Source: Myotis daubentonii (taxonomy: Eukaryota; Chordata; Mammalia; Chiroptera; Vespertilionidae). Taken from it: DNA of 64,000 nucleotides. Numbering within the stretch: the first letter of the stretch is position 1; every line of letters begins with the position of its first letter. The notes under the pieces were generated by a model. The model was not told the DNA's origin and ran no database searches. It saw only the letters and a list, made by a program, of their open reading frames with translations. The stretch spans positions 91,896,641-91,960,640 of the forward strand of contig NC_081846.1 of the NCBI RefSeq assembly GCF_963259705.1, read 5' to 3'. The position numbers and the translations under genes were made by a program. Below, one piece after another: positions 1 through 13,216 of the stretch.

Positions 1-3000
1 TACTCGATAGACTGGATTGTTACTTCATAGACTGTATTGTGACATCACAGACAGGATTGTTACTTCATAGAGAGGATTGTTACTTCATCGACAGGATTTA
101 TACATCAGGGGGGATTGTTTTTTCATAGACAGGTTTGTTACTTCATAGACAGCATTGTTACATGTGGGTTATTATTTCATAGACAGGACTGTCACTTCAT
201 AGAACAAATGGTGACTTCATAGAAAGGATTGTTACTTCATAGACTGGACTGTGAATTCATAGACAGGATTGTTACTTCATACAAAGATTGTTTCTTCATA
301 ATCGGGATTGTGAGTTCGTAGTCCGGATTGTTTCTTCATAGACTAGATTGTGACTTCATAGACAGGATTGTGACATCATAGGATTTTTACATCATTGACA
401 GGATTGTTACTTCATGGACAGGATTGTTATTTCATAGAAAGGATTGTTACATCAGGGGCATTGTTTTTTCATAGACAGGATTGTTACTTCATAAAAAGGA
501 TTGTGAGTTCATAGACAGAATTGTTTCTTCATAGACTGGATTTTGACTTCATAGACTGTATTGTGACATCATATACAGGACTGTTACATCATAGACAGGA
601 TTGGTACTTCATAGACAGGTTTGTTACTTCATACACAAGATTGTTACTTCATAGACAGCATTGTTACAACAGGGGGGAGTTTTTTCATAGACAGGTTTGT
701 TACTTCATAGACAGGATTGTGACTTCATCGTCAGGTGTGATACTTCATAGAGAGATGGGTTACCTCACAGACAAGATTGTTACATCTTGGGGATTATTAA
801 ATATACAGGTTTGTTACTTCATAGACAGGATTGTTACATCTGGGGTATTATTTCATAGACAGGATTGTTACGTCATAGACAGTTTTGTTCCTTCGTAGAG
901 ATGATTTTGACTTCATAGTCAAGATTGTTTCTTCATAAACTGGATTGTGAATTCATAGACAGGTTTGTTACTTCATCGATAGGTGTGTTACCTCATAGAC
1001 AAGATTGTTACATCGGAGGGATTATTTCATATTCAGGATTGTTACTTCATTGACTGCTTTGTTCCTTCATAAACAGGATTGTGATTTCATAGATAGGATT
1101 GTTACTTCATAGATAGGATTGTTACTTTATAGAACAAATGGTGACTTCATAGAAAGGATTGTTACTTCATAGACTGGACTGTGACTTCATAGACAGGATT
1201 GTTACTTCATACACAGGATTGTTTCTTCATAATCGGGGTTGTGACTTCATAGTCGAAATTGTTTCTTCATAGAGTAGATTGTGACTTCATAGACAGGTTT
1301 GTTACTTCATAGACAGGATTGTTACTTCATAGAAAGGATTGTTACATGAGGGGGATTGGATTTTCATAGGTTTGTTACTTCATAGACAGGATTGTTAAAT
1401 AGGGTAATTGTTATTTCATAGACAGTATTGTTACTTAAAAGACCAGATTGCTACTTCATAGATAGGACTGTGACTTCATAGACAGGATTCTTACTTCAGA
1501 GAAAGAATTGTGACTTCATACACTGGATTGTGACATCATATAAAAGATTGGTACTTCATAGTCTGCATTGTTACATCTTAGAAAGGATTGTTACTTCATA
1601 GACTAGATTGTGACATCATAGACAGGTTTGTGACATCATAGACCAGATTCTTTCATCATAGACAGGATTGTAAATTCATAGACTGGTATGCAACTTCATA
1701 AACAGGATTGTTACTTCATACATAGATTTGTTCCTTCATAAACAGTATTGTGAATTAATAATCAGGATTGTTTTTCATAGATTGGATTATGACTTTATAG
1801 AAAGGTTTGTTACATCATAGACAGGATTATTACATCATAGACAAGATTGTTAATCACAGACGGGATTGTTACATCAGGGGGGTTGTTTTTTTCATAGACA
1901 GGCTTGTTACTTCATAGACAGGATTGTTACTTCATAGACAGGACTGTTACCTTGGGGAGATTATTTCTTAGACAGGATTACTTCATAGACATGTTTGTTA
2001 CTTCACAAACAGGATTGTGACTTCATAGACAGGATTGTGACATCATAGACAGGATTGTTACATCATAGACGGTATTGTTACTACTTAGACAGTTTTGTTA
2101 TTTCATAGACAGGATTGTTACTTAATAGACCGGATTGTTACTTCATAAATAGGACTGTGACTGGATAGACAGGATTCTTACTTCAGAGAAATAATTGTGA
2201 CTTCATACACTGGATTGTGACATCATATACACGATTGTTGCTTCATAGACTGCATTGTTACATCTTATAAAGGACTGTTACTTCATAGACTAGATTGTGA
2301 CTTCATAGGCAGGTTTGTGATATCATAGACCAGATTGTTACATCACAGACAGGATTGTAAATTCATAGACTGGTATGCAACTTCATAGACAGGATTGTTA
2401 CTTCATATACAGATTTGTTCCTTCAGAAACAGGATTGGGGCTTAATAGTCAGGATTCTTTCTTCATAGACTAGATTTTGACTTTATAGAAAGAATGTAAC
2501 ATGATAGACAGGATTATTACATCATAGACAAGTTTGTTCATCATAGACAGGATTGTTACTTCATAGACAGGTTTGTCACTTCGTAGACAGGTTTGTTACT
2601 TCATAGACAGGACTGTTACCTTGAGGAGATTATTTCATAGACAGGATTGTTACTTCATAAACAGGTTTGTTCCTTCATAAAGAGGATTGTGACTTCATAC
2701 ACAGGATTGTGACTTCATAAACAGGATAGTTACTTCATAGAGAGTTTTTGTTCCTTCAAAGACAGGATTGTTACATCATACACAGAATTGTGACTTCATA
2801 CACTGGAATATTATTTCATAGAGAGGATTGATATTTCATAGACAGGATTGTAACTTCATAGACATGTCTGTTAATTCACAAGCAGGATTTTGACTTCATG
2901 GACAGTATTGTGACTTTATAGAAAGGATTGTGACATCATAGACAGGATTATTACATCATAGACAAGATTGTTAATCATAGACTTGATTGTTACATCAGGG

Positions 3001-6000
3001 GGATTGTTTTTTCATAGACAGGGTTGTTGCTTCATAGACAGGTTTGTTACTTCATAGACAGGTTTGTTACTGCATAGACAGGTCTGTTACCTTGGGGAGA
3101 TTATTTCATAGACAGGATTACTTCATAGAAAGGTTTGTTCCTTCATAAAGAGGATTGTGACTTCATAGAGAGTTTTGTTCCTTCATAGACAGGTTTGTTA
3201 CATCATACACAGATTTGTTCCTTCAGAAACAGGATTGGGAGTTAATAGTCACGATTCTTTCTTCATAGACTGGATTGTGACTTTATAGAAAGAATTGTAA
3301 CATGATAGACAGGCTTATTACATCATAGACAAGTTTGTTCATCATAGACAAACTAGATTGTGACTTCATACACTGCATTATTACTACATAGACAGGATTG
3401 TTACTTTATAGAACTAATGGTGACTTCATAGATAGGATTGTGAAATCATAGACTGGATTGTTACATCATAGAAAGGATTGTTACTTCATAGACTGGTTTG
3501 TGACATCATAGACCGGATTGTTACATCATAGACAGGATTGTAAATTAATAGATTATTTTTCAACGCCATAGACAGTATTGTTACTTCATAAAAAGTGTTT
3601 TTACATCAGGGGGGATTACTTTTTCATAGACAGGTTTGTTACTTCAAAGAGAGGATTGTTCCATCGATGGGATTGTTATTTCATAGACAGGATTGTGATG
3701 TCATAGACAGGATTGTTCCTTCATTAACGGGATTGTGACTTCATAGTCAGGATTGTTTCTTCATAGACTGGACTTCATAGACAGGATTGTGACCTCACAC
3801 ACAGGATTGTTACATCATAGACAAGATTGTAAATCATAGACAGGATTGTTACTTCATAATAGGTTTGTCACTTCGTAGACAGGTTTGTTACTTCATAGAC
3901 AGGACTGTTACCATGGGGAGATTATTTCATAGACAGGATTATTACTTCACAGACAGGTTTGTTCTTTCATAAAGAGGATTGTGACTTCATACCCTGGGTT
4001 GTGACATCATATACACGATTGTTGCTTCATAGACTGCATTGTTACACCTTAGAAAGGATTGTTACTTCATAGATTGTGACGTCATGGACAGGTTTTTGAC
4101 ATCATAGTCCGGACTGTTTCATCATAGACAGGATTGTAAATTTATGGACTGGTATGCAACTTCATAGACAGGAATGTTACTTCATATACAGATTTGTGCC
4201 TTAATAAATAGGATTGTGACTTAATAGTCAGGATTGTTTCTTCATAGACTGGATTATGACTTTATAGAAAGGATTGTGACATCATAGACAGGATTATTAC
4301 ATCATAGACAAGATTGTTAATCATAGACAGGATTGTTACTTCATAAACAGGTTTGTCACTTCGTAGACAGGTTTGTTACTTCATACACAGGTTTGTTCCT
4401 TCATAAAGACGGTTTTCAATTCATACACTGGATTGTTACTTCATAAACAGGATTGTTACTTCATAAAGAGGTTGGTTCCTTCAAAGACAGGATTGTTACA
4501 TCATGCACAGAATGGTGACTTCATACACTGGATTGTTATTTCATAAACAGGATTGTTACTTTATAGAGAGTATTGTTCCTTCATAGGCAGGTTAAATCAT
4601 ACACAGAATTGTGACTTCATACACTGGATTATTACTTCATAGATAGGATTGTTATTTCATAGACAGGATTGTAACTTCATAGTCAGGTTTACTTCACAAA
4701 CAGGATTGTGAACTCATAGACAGTATTGTTTCTTCATAGACAGTATTGTGACTTCAGAGACAGGATTGTTACTTCATAGGCTGCATTTTTACTTCATACA
4801 AGGATTTTTACCTCATAGACTGGATTGTGACTTCATAGACAGGATTGTGACATCATACACAGGATTGTTACATCATAGATGGTATTGTTACTACCTAGAC
4901 AGTTTTGTTACTTAATGGACCGAATTGTTACTTCATAGATAGGACTGTGAATTCATAGACCGGATTCTTCAGAGAAAGAATTGTGACTTCATACAGTGGA
5001 TTGTGACATCATATACATGATTGTTCCTTCATAGACTGCATTGTTACATCTTAGAAAGGACTGTTACTTCGTAGACTAGATTGTGATGTCATAGACAGGT
5101 TTGTGACATCATAGACCAGATTGTTTCATCATAGACAGGATTGTTACTTCATATACAGATTTGTTCCTTCAGACACAGGATTGTGACTTAATAGTCAGGA
5201 TTGTTTGTTCTTAGCCTAGATTGTGACTTTATAGAAAGCATTGTGACATCATAGACAGGATTATTACATCATAGACATGATTGTTAATCATAGACAGGAT
5301 TGCTACTTCATAGAAATGTTTGTCACTTCGTAGACAGGTTTGTTACTTCATAGACAAGACTGTTGCCTAGGGGAGATTATTTCATAGACAGGATTGTTAC
5401 TTCATAGACAGGTTTTTTCCTTCGTAGACAGGATTGTTACATCATACACAGAATTGTGACTTCATACACTGGATTATTACTTCATAGATAGGATTGTTAT
5501 TTCATAGCCATGATTGTAATTTCATAGACATGTTTGTTACTTCACAAACAGGATTGTGACTTCATAGACAGTATTGTGACTTCAGAGACAGGATTGTTAC
5601 TTCATATACCGCATTATTACTTCATACAAAGGATTTGTACCTCATAGAGTGGATTGTGACTTCATAGACAGGATTGTGACATCATAGACAGGATTGTTAC
5701 ATCATAGACAGTATTGTTATTACTTAGACAGTTTTGTTACTTCATAGACAGGATTGTTACTTCATAGAAAGGATTGTTACATTAGGGGGGAATGGATTTT
5801 CATAGGCAGATTTGTTACTGAATAGACAGGATTGTTACATAAGGTGGATTCTTATTTCATAGACAGGATTGTTACTTAAAAGACCAGTTTACTACTTCAT
5901 AGATAGGACTGTGACTTCATAGACAGGATGCTTACTTCAGAGAATGAATTGTGACTTCATACTCTGGATTGTGACATCATATACATGATTGTTGCTTCAT

Positions 6001-8468
6001 AGATTGCATTGTTACATCTTAGAAAGGATTGTTACTTCATAGACTAGATTGTGACGTTATAGGCAGGTTTGTGACATCATAGACCAGATTGTTTCATCAT
6101 AGACAGGACTAAAAATTCATAGACTGGTATGCAACTTCATAGCATTGATACTTCATATACAGATTTTTTCTTCAGAAACAGGACTGTGACTTAATAGGCA
6201 GGATTCTTTCTTCATAGACTGGATAGTGACTTTATAGAAAGGATTGTGACATCATAGACAGGATTATTACATCTTAGAAAAGATTGTTAATCATAGACAG
6301 GATTGTTACATCAGGGGGATTGTTTTCTCATAGACAGGCTTGTTACTTCATAGACAGGATTGTAACTTCATAGACAGTTTTGTTACTTCACAAACAGGAT
6401 TGTGAATTCATAGTATTGTTTCTTCATAGACTAGATAGTGAATTCAGAGACTGGATTGTTACTTCATAGACTGCATTGTTACTTCATACAAGGTTTTTTA
6501 CCTCATAGACTGGATTGTGACTTCATAGACAGGATTGTGACATCATACACCGGATTTTTACATCATAGACGGTATTGTTACTACTTAGACAGTTTTGATA
6601 CTTAATAGACCGGATTGTTACTTCATAGATAGGACTGTGAATTGATAGGATTCTTACTTCAGAGAAAGAATTGTGACTTCATACACTGGATTGTGACATC
6701 ATATAAATGATTGTTGCTTCATACACTGCATTGTTACATCTTAGAAAGGATTGTTACTTCATAGACTAGTTTGTGATCTCATAGACAGGTTTGTGACATC
6801 ATAGACCGGAATGTTTCATCACAGGATTGAAAATTCACAGACTGGTATGCAACTTCATAGACAGGATTGTTATTTCATATATTTATTCCTTCAGAAACAG
6901 GATTGTGACTTAATAGGATTGTTTGTTCATAGACTGGATTGTGACTTTATAGAAAGGATTGTGACATCATAGGATTATTACATCCTAGACAAGATAGTTA
7001 ATTATAGACAGGATTGTTACATCAGGGGGATTGTTTTTTCATAGACAGGCTTGTTAGTTCATAGACAGGATTGTCACTTCCTAGACAGATTTGTTACTTC
7101 ATAGACAGGACTGTTACCTTGGGGAGATCATTTCATAGACAGGATTGTTACTTCATAGAGAGGTTTGATCCTTCATAGACAGGATTTTTACATCATACAC
7201 AGAATTGTGACTTCATACACTGGATTATTACTTCATACATAGGATTGTTATTTCAGAGACCGGATTGTAACTTCATAGACATGTTTGTTACTTCACAAAC
7301 AGGATTGTGACTTCATAGACAGTATTGTGACTTCAGAGACAGGATTGTTACTTCATAGACTGCATTGTTACTTCATACAAAAGATTTTTACCTCATAGAC
7401 TGGATTGTGACTTCATAGAGAGGATTGTGACATCATAGACAGGAATGTTACTTCTTAGGCAGCTTTGTTACTTCATAGACAGAATTGTTACATAGGGGGG
7501 ATTATTTCATATACAGGATTGTTACTTCATCGACTGGTTTATTCCTTCATAAACAGGATTGCGACGTCATAGGATTGTTACTTAATAGATAGGACTGTTA
7601 CTTGATACATAGGATTGTGACTTCGTAGAGAGGATTGTTACTTCATAGAATGAATGGTGACTTCATAGATAGGATTGTTACTTCATCGACTGGACTGTGA
7701 CTTCATAGACAGGATTGTGAAATCATAGGCTGAATTGTTACATCATAGAATGGATTGTTACTTCATAGACTGGTTTTGACATCATAGACTGGATTGTTAC
7801 ATCATAGACGGTATTGTTACTACCTAGACAGTTTTTTTACTTCATAGAAAGGATTGTTACATTAGCGGGGATTGGATTTTCATAGATAGGTTTGTTACTT
7901 CATAGACAGGATTATTACTTCATAGGATTGTTACTTCGTGCCGATTGTCATTTCATAGACAGGATTGTGACTTCATACACAGGATTGTTCCTTCATAAAC
8001 GGGATTGTGACTTCATAGGCAGGATTGTTTCTTCATAGATTGGATTGTGACATCATAGACAGGATTGTTACATCATAGATGGTGTTGTTACTACTTAGAC
8101 AGGTTTGTTACTTAATAGACCGGATTGTTACTTCATAGGACTGTGACTTCATAGACAGGATTCTTACTTCAGAGAAAGAATTGTATCTTCATACACTGGA
8201 TTGTGGCATCATAGACATGATTGTTACTTCATAGACTGCATTGTTACATCATAGACAGGATTGTTACTTCATAGACAGGATTGTTACATCATAGACAGGA
8301 CTGTTTCTTCATAGACAGATTTGTTACTTCATAGGCAGTTTTGTTACCTCATAGACAGGATTGTTATATCGTGGTGTTTATTTCATTTGCAGGATTTTTA
8401 CTTCATAGACATGTTTGTTCCTTCATAAACAGGATTGTGACTTCATAGAATTGTTTCTTCATAGACTG
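1..8468. repeat. 20-bp-unit satellite/minisatellite with higher-order blocks
   Basis: About 8.5 kb is an uninterrupted tandem array whose commonest unit is gttacttcatagacaggatt (20 bp). Units diverge by substitutions (gac/tac, aca/act, tta/tga) and occasional indels, such as a variant carrying a run of G followed by a T run. The array has larger structure. A block of roughly 350-400 bp, recognisable by the string ctggtatgcaacttcata, recurs near 1680, 2370, 4145, 6120 and 6840. A second marker, tgcattgttacatctta, recurs near 1563, 2261, 5036, 6006 and 6727, with close variants near 4033 and 8235. Block spacing is uneven, from about 0.7 to 2 kb. The array starts outside the window, so its full length is unknown. 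No reading frame stays open for long except by chance, because three 20-bp units make one 60-bp coding period. I do not recognise a named bat satellite here. Confidence 0.93.
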
Positions 8469-8470
8469 GC

Positions 8471-8746
8471 CCACAATCACCCGATCTCAATCCAATTGAG
8501 CACTTTTTGGACGAAGTTAAAAGAGCCATCAGTCAGCTGGTTCCCCAACCATCAAATCTCACAGAATTGGACAGTGCTATTCATCAGGTATGGTGTCAGA
8601 TTCCTGGCATTGCCTTTCAATATCTCGTGGAGTCAATGCCAAGAAGAATCTCCGCAGTATTGAAGGCAAAAGGTGGCCCAATGAAGTACTGTTTGGGTGG
8701 TCATAATAATCTGGCCACTCAGTGTAGAAAGTCTACACTGTGGTAG
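8471..8746 (+). pseudogene. Tc1-like transposase, C-terminal remnant
   Basis: In one frame from 8471 the sequence reads as the last part of a DD34E Tc1-family transposase. The start matches the family signature QSPDLNPIEHFLDEVKRAI, whose glutamate (codon 8498-8500) is the third catalytic acidic residue of the DDE triad. The end reads SMPRRISAVLKAKGGPMKY, matching the conserved Tc1 tail SMPRR...VIKAKGG. The frame stays open to a TAG at 8744-8746, about 91 codons. The N-terminal HTH domains and the first two aspartates are missing, because the upstream side is satellite DNA. The piece cannot encode an active enzyme. Tc1-lineage elements are scarce in mammals, and vesper bats are one of the groups that acquired new DNA transposons. 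Confidence 0.85.
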
Positions 8747-9985
8747 CAACTCATAAAATTAGTGAACTTTAAGGTAAATGTGAGGACATTAGTCCAAAAT
8801 GCAACTGTTAAAAAACCATAACAAAGAAGTTCAAAGATATAAAATTCAGCATAAGAATTTCAACATTAGTCTAAAATAAATTATAAAAGAAAAAAGGTAG
8901 TTTATCCTATTGTCATTGGAGAATTGCTCAGGTGGGATTTCTCCATTGCTGTGGAAGTGGGGTTCTTGAAATTTCTTGAGAAAGAGACTTTTCTAAGACT
9001 TGCATGGGAGAATGAGATGTGGTAGAAAGGTTTATTCATGTGAAGTAGTTTCCCTGGGTTTCTGAATCCCCATTTCCCTTAAACGAATCCAGCCCATTTT
9101 GTGTGGGGTCTACATGACCATGAGCCATATGGGTGAATGCAGGGGAGCATTCCTCCTACAACAGGAGCACAAGAGTGCCCAGAGAGGGCCAAGAAAAGGA
9201 ATGCCCTTCGTTCAGGAGCTTAAAAATCAAATCTTCCCAAGCTTGCAGTGGCCATACCTATACGCCCACTCTAGCTAATGCCCTGGTCCCAGGTATGACT
9301 GACAAGCACCTTCCCATGTCACCCAGACCTTACTAGGCATGTCTATTGTCTAGTCACTAGTCACTTCCCCAGCGATCTTTGGGGAGCAGCCCTGCTGAGT
9401 GTTAAACTGCAGTTTCCTGGCAAAGCTATCCCAATGGCATGCCTATATTATCTGTCCTTCCCTTTCCTCCTTTCCTGTTATTAATACTCAGGTTATTACA
9501 ACAATATCACTATTATTAAAAATAAAAGCAACATTTGATAAGATAATGACTGAAAAATTTTAGGATTAAATCCCTAAATCTGAAACTGAGTATATTGTCA
9601 AAAAATAAACAGTGTCCAAAAATGTTTAAAATATCTTAAAATGGGAAAGATATATTTCCCCCAATAAAACAAGATAAATAGATTGCATTTTCAACAGCTT
9701 CAATCTTCTCCAAAGACCATGGGGAAATATCTTTAAACTGCTCAGGAAAATATGTCCACTAAATTATTATTCAAGAATGAGAATGATTCTTTTGTAAAAC
9801 AAAGAATAAGAGTTTGTTGCTCAAACCTATGCTGAAACATTTATTAAAAGGCCCATATGAGATAAAAAAAAATCCAAAAAAGATGATAAAGATGCAAGAA
9901 ATACTCAAAAAAAATCTGTTAAATAAGTGAGTTATTTTAAATGAACATTTTCTTCTGATGTCAAACCTTTTCATACACTCTAAAA
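8747..9985. other. No gene recognised; mixed single-copy sequence
   Basis: The first ~80 bases may be the 3' flank of the Tc1 remnant, including a small inverted repeat (gtagaaagtctacac). The rest is ordinary mixed sequence, AT-rich after about 9470. Short open frames (for example 9133-9336 on the plus strand) have no recognisable domain. I see no element boundary that I can defend. Confidence 0.6.
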
Positions 9986-10197
9986 CAGTGGTTCTCAACC
10001 TTCTGGCCCTTTAAATACAGTTCCTCATGTTGTGACCCAACCATAAAATTATTTTCGTTGCTACTTTATAACTGTAATGTTGCTACTGTTATAAATCATA
10101 ATGTAAATATCTGATATGCAGGATGGTCTTAGGCGACCCCTGTGAAAGGGTTGTTCAACCGCCAAAGGGGTCACAACCCACAGGTTGAGGACTGCTG
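9986..10197. mobile_element. hAT non-autonomous element, SPIN/URR1-like
   Basis: The ends are inverted repeats, cagtggttctcaacctt at the left and the complement of ggttgaggactgctg at the right. Inside are the family's hallmark pieces: acagttcctcatgttgtg, then gatggtcttaggcgacccc and caaaggggtcacaaccc. The same terminal sequences are found in SPIN- and URR1-type hAT transposons. The flanks ctctaaaa and ctaaaata only partly match, so the 8-bp target duplication has decayed. The internal part differs from the copy at 57742 (an attttcgttgctacttta segment), so this is a different, older subfamily. Confidence 0.8.
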
Positions 10198-10246
10198 CTA
10201 AAATATCTAAATTATTGCCATTAAACTCTGTGATTTTATTTAATAA

Positions 10247-10413
10247 CCAGAGGCCCAGTGCATGAAATTCGTGCACTGGTATGGTCCCTAGTGGCTGGTG
10301 GTGGCCGGCCAGGTACTCCCTCCCTTCCCCTCACTGGCCCTGCCCCTGTTGAACTCCTGGAAGAACTCCCAGTCAAGGGGACAATTTGCATACTACACTT
10401 TTATTATATAGGA
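10247..10413 (-). mobile_element. HeliBat-type Helitron, short non-autonomous copy
   Basis: On the minus strand it begins TCCTATATAATAAAAG (10413 downwards) and ends in the 3' hairpin gtgcatgaaattcgtgcac followed by ccagagg. The terminal CTAG has become CTGG. It is flanked on the plus strand by A at 10246 and T at 10414, the A/T insertion rule of Helitrons. At 167 bp it is an internally deleted copy with no coding capacity. Confidence 0.87.
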
Positions 10414-10415
10414 TA

Positions 10416-10565
10416 CTAGAGGCCCGATGCACGAAATTCATGCAAGGGGCTCAGCCCTAACAGCCCTGGCTGCCTTGCGGTCCCACCTGCTGGTCATTCT
10501 GGAAGGTCGTCCAGAAGGTTGTTCCACCATCCAGTCTAAGCATATTAGCTCTTTATTATATAGGA
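10416..10565 (-). mobile_element. HeliBat-type Helitron, second copy 2 bp away
   Basis: Plus strand shows ctagaggcccgatgcacgaa at the left (3' hairpin and CTAG of a minus-strand element) and ttattatatagga at the right (5' end). It lies 2 bp (TA) from the preceding Helitron in the same orientation. Flanking bases are A (10415) and T (10566). The element is 150 bp, near the minimum for a Helitron with both termini. Confidence 0.88.
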
Positions 10566-11163
10566 TTTTTTTTTCTTCAATAGTGAAGAAATGAATATTT
10601 TGGTTATGATTGTGAGGATAGGTGGAAAAATAAATGTCCTTAATTGCACTCTACATAGTATCTATGTCATGGCACCCCTAGTGTTTTGCAAGATGCATTA
10701 CAAGTTAATTGGAGGAAAAAGAAAAGTAAGAAAGGAGAAAGGAGACTACCCAGGTGCTCTTCCAATGTAAACCATCTTGTTACTACCCGGATTTGATTGA
10801 GTACTTTTAGGTGAAGCTTGACTCTCCTTCAAGCTCCAAGTAATGGTTTTTTGTTGCACTTGGCATGCTCAGAGTGGCTAGTATTTCCATATCTTCTGAA
10901 GGGAATGATACTATTTACAAGTCTTACAAATGGCACAAAGCAATCACTGTACATTGATTATTTACTAAATTGAGAACACTGTCTTTTATTTGTTAGATCT
11001 TTAGTTTATTCTTAATTCTTACTTTATGTTTACCTTACTTCCGAAAAGGTTGGAGTGCCAGACATCTTACCTAATATTTCAGATAAGCTATACATCCTTA
11101 GCACATGGCATGCTTTACAGTTCCAAGTGTGGTTTCACTGTAGGCTACAGGAACAGCACCAGG
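10566..11163. other. No feature recognised; single-copy AT-rich sequence
   Basis: Unremarkable AT-rich sequence with no element termini, no long open frame and no compelling splice pair that I can see. Confidence 0.5.
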
Positions 11164-11754
11164 TGTCTGACGGACTGGTGGGCTCAAACCAAACCTGGGT
11201 TCAGCAACCTCAGTACTTGGGTTCTGGCTAGGAAAGAATTCAGAGCCAAGACCCAAACTGTAAGAGCACATTTATTTGGTAAATGACAGAGGTAGAAGTA
11301 CTTCCTAGGAAAAATGGGCTTAGGGAACAAGTTATGGAGGCAAAGGAAGGGTTCTTGGAGCTTGGAAGCAAGAAAGCTAATGATAATATGCCTGGAGGAG
11401 GGGGAGGGCAAGGGAAAGGCATGGGATGTTCCAGGGAAGGAGAGCACACTGAGCCCTCTGTCCTAAGGGTTTAAGGGTGGAGACTTCAGGGGAGTTCCTG
11501 AGGGAAGATCTTAACAGAATATTTAGCAGTTTTCCTGGTGGGTTGGCTGGCACCAGGGCAGGGGGTCATTATTCAGTGCAGTTGGTCCTGAGGTCAGCAG
11601 TTGCTCCTTTTGTTGCTTATCTGGGTCTGGAGCTGAAATACAACTGAAGTCTAGAGGTTATCTCTAGGGAGGAAAGGTCAGGGGGCCGGAACCTCAGGAC
11701 CAGAGATATGCTAGGGGAGGAAAAGTCACCCTGGGAGTGAGATCCCACTCTACA
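11164..11754 (-). mobile_element. Probable solo LTR (class I ERV-like), minus strand
   Basis: Read on the minus strand the segment starts TGTAGAGTGGGATC (11754) and ends ...GTCCGTCAGACA (11164), the TG...CA ends of a retroviral LTR. A polyadenylation signal AATAAA lies on the minus strand near 11271. It is followed by a U5-like stretch with ttgggtcttggctctgaatt, a layout common in class I ERV LTRs. No internal retroviral sequence is attached on either side. The flanks do not give an obvious target duplication, so the exact ends are uncertain. Short open frames on both strands here are by-products. Confidence 0.5.
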
Positions 11755-13069
11755 ATTGATTGTCCATTGCTAGGCACCTGGGGCTTTTGGTGCTGGTGAC
11801 CTTCTGTGCCTGGCCCGTCCTTCTTGCTCGGCTCCTGTCTGTCTAACTGCCGACCTCACCTTTTATCTGCTATTTACACTAGCATCACATTCTCAATTGT
11901 CTTTCCTGTAAGTAAACGACTTGCTTAACATAGATGATCACAGCAAACCATCTCACAAACGTGGGGGTAATTCCTCAACTGCTCCTCTTCTGCTTCTCCC
12001 TCACGTTGCCTTGCTGTTAACTAACTAGAGCACTTCTCCCATCTCTAATTAAGCCATTCAACACATGGTTTAGCATCATAAGATGTAGAGTGCTTTTATC
12101 ATTACAGGTAAAGCGATAAGAATGAGGTTAATAGTATTCCTTTCTGCAGTGGAGGAAAACAGCCAGATGGGGCTGAGCCAATAGTTCCTAAGTCTGAGGC
12201 AGTTCCTGCTGACAGATGGGTAATGAATGCCAAAGCCATCGGAGTTGACTGTCCCTATTGTGTTACTTAATACTTAGGTGATTGCTTCACTGTTATCACA
12301 GGAAGGAAATAGTAAGGTCTTTAAGAAGTGTTTTGGATGTTCTGATTTAAGGTTGCTTAGGAATGGCTAGTATAACTCCCCCTCCCCTTTAATTTTAACT
12401 TATATTTCTCTACCAGTGAGAAGTGAATGGCATAAGAAGACGAAATGTATTTAAGAAAAGGGCTTGGCTTGGATTTCATTCCAAGGGAAGTAGATGGAAA
12501 CGTGCCTAGTGATTCCAGAATGTTCAGGTTGTCCCTTGTTCTGTCCTTCCATTCCCATGCCCTGCACTTACCCCCGTCTCTCCTCCCTACACTGAAACCT
12601 GACCTTATTTTTGGGGTGGAGGCCACATGCTTCTTTTTACACAGGATGGAAAACAGTTCAAGAAATAAACCCATTGGGGAAAGAAGCTCAGTGATGTACT
12701 CACCTTAAGGAATAAATGAGTGACATTTTTCTAAGATTATTTGTAATGGATAAAAATGCACTAAGTGTATTTAAACAAATGTAAGATTATAGAAGAGAAA
12801 CTGGTTCAGGCAACAAGGTCAAACTCAGAGTTTGGCTGGAGCCAATAGACTTACAGTTTTATCAGAAATGGTGAGCACACTAAAATACTAACATTTATAG
12901 TTTCCTATCTGAGATGAGGCCTTATATATATGACACATTCAAGATCATTACTGAGTGCACTGGTGGAATGAAAATGAATCTTTACTACTGTCATTTTATG
13001 ATGCATGCTTATGACTATTTGCCATAGGAAAATGAAACAAATAAAAAAAATCAAAAACAAAATTTGGGA
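11755..13069. other. No gene recognised; single-copy sequence
   Basis: Mixed sequence. Two overlapping opposite-strand open frames near 12357-12708 have no domain signature and no conserved motif that I can name. No transposon termini are visible. Confidence 0.5.
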
Positions 13070-13205
13070 CTAAAAGTAATCTAGGTTAAAACCTCAGCCC
13101 AGCCCAAGTCTAGATATAGTGGTCTTAGGAGAATGTCTTTGAGCCTCTGCTTTTTCATCCGTGAAATGGGGATAAAGTGCATAAGAAATATTGAAGATTA
13201 AGAGT
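13070..13205 (-). repeat. MIR SINE fragment
   Basis: On the plus strand the core reads gagcctctgctttttcatcc gtgaaatgggg (two adjacent pieces), matching the MIR 'cctcagtttcctcatctgtaaaatgggg' segment. MIR is an ancient mammalian SINE, so divergence is expected. The copy precedes the Ves SINE that carries the ERV insertion. Strand is assigned by my memory of the consensus. Confidence 0.55.
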
Positions 13206-13216
13206 TGTGACAGATT

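Noticed and set aside
521..898. 125-codon open frame in the satellite, with repeated FHRQ/YFIDR-like motifs
   Set aside because: It arises because three 20-bp units make a 60-bp coding period; no start context and no frame conservation across the array.
1..8468. CRISPR-like regular repeat spacing
   Set aside because: There are no unique spacers between units; repeats are contiguous and degenerate, and the genome is a mammal's.
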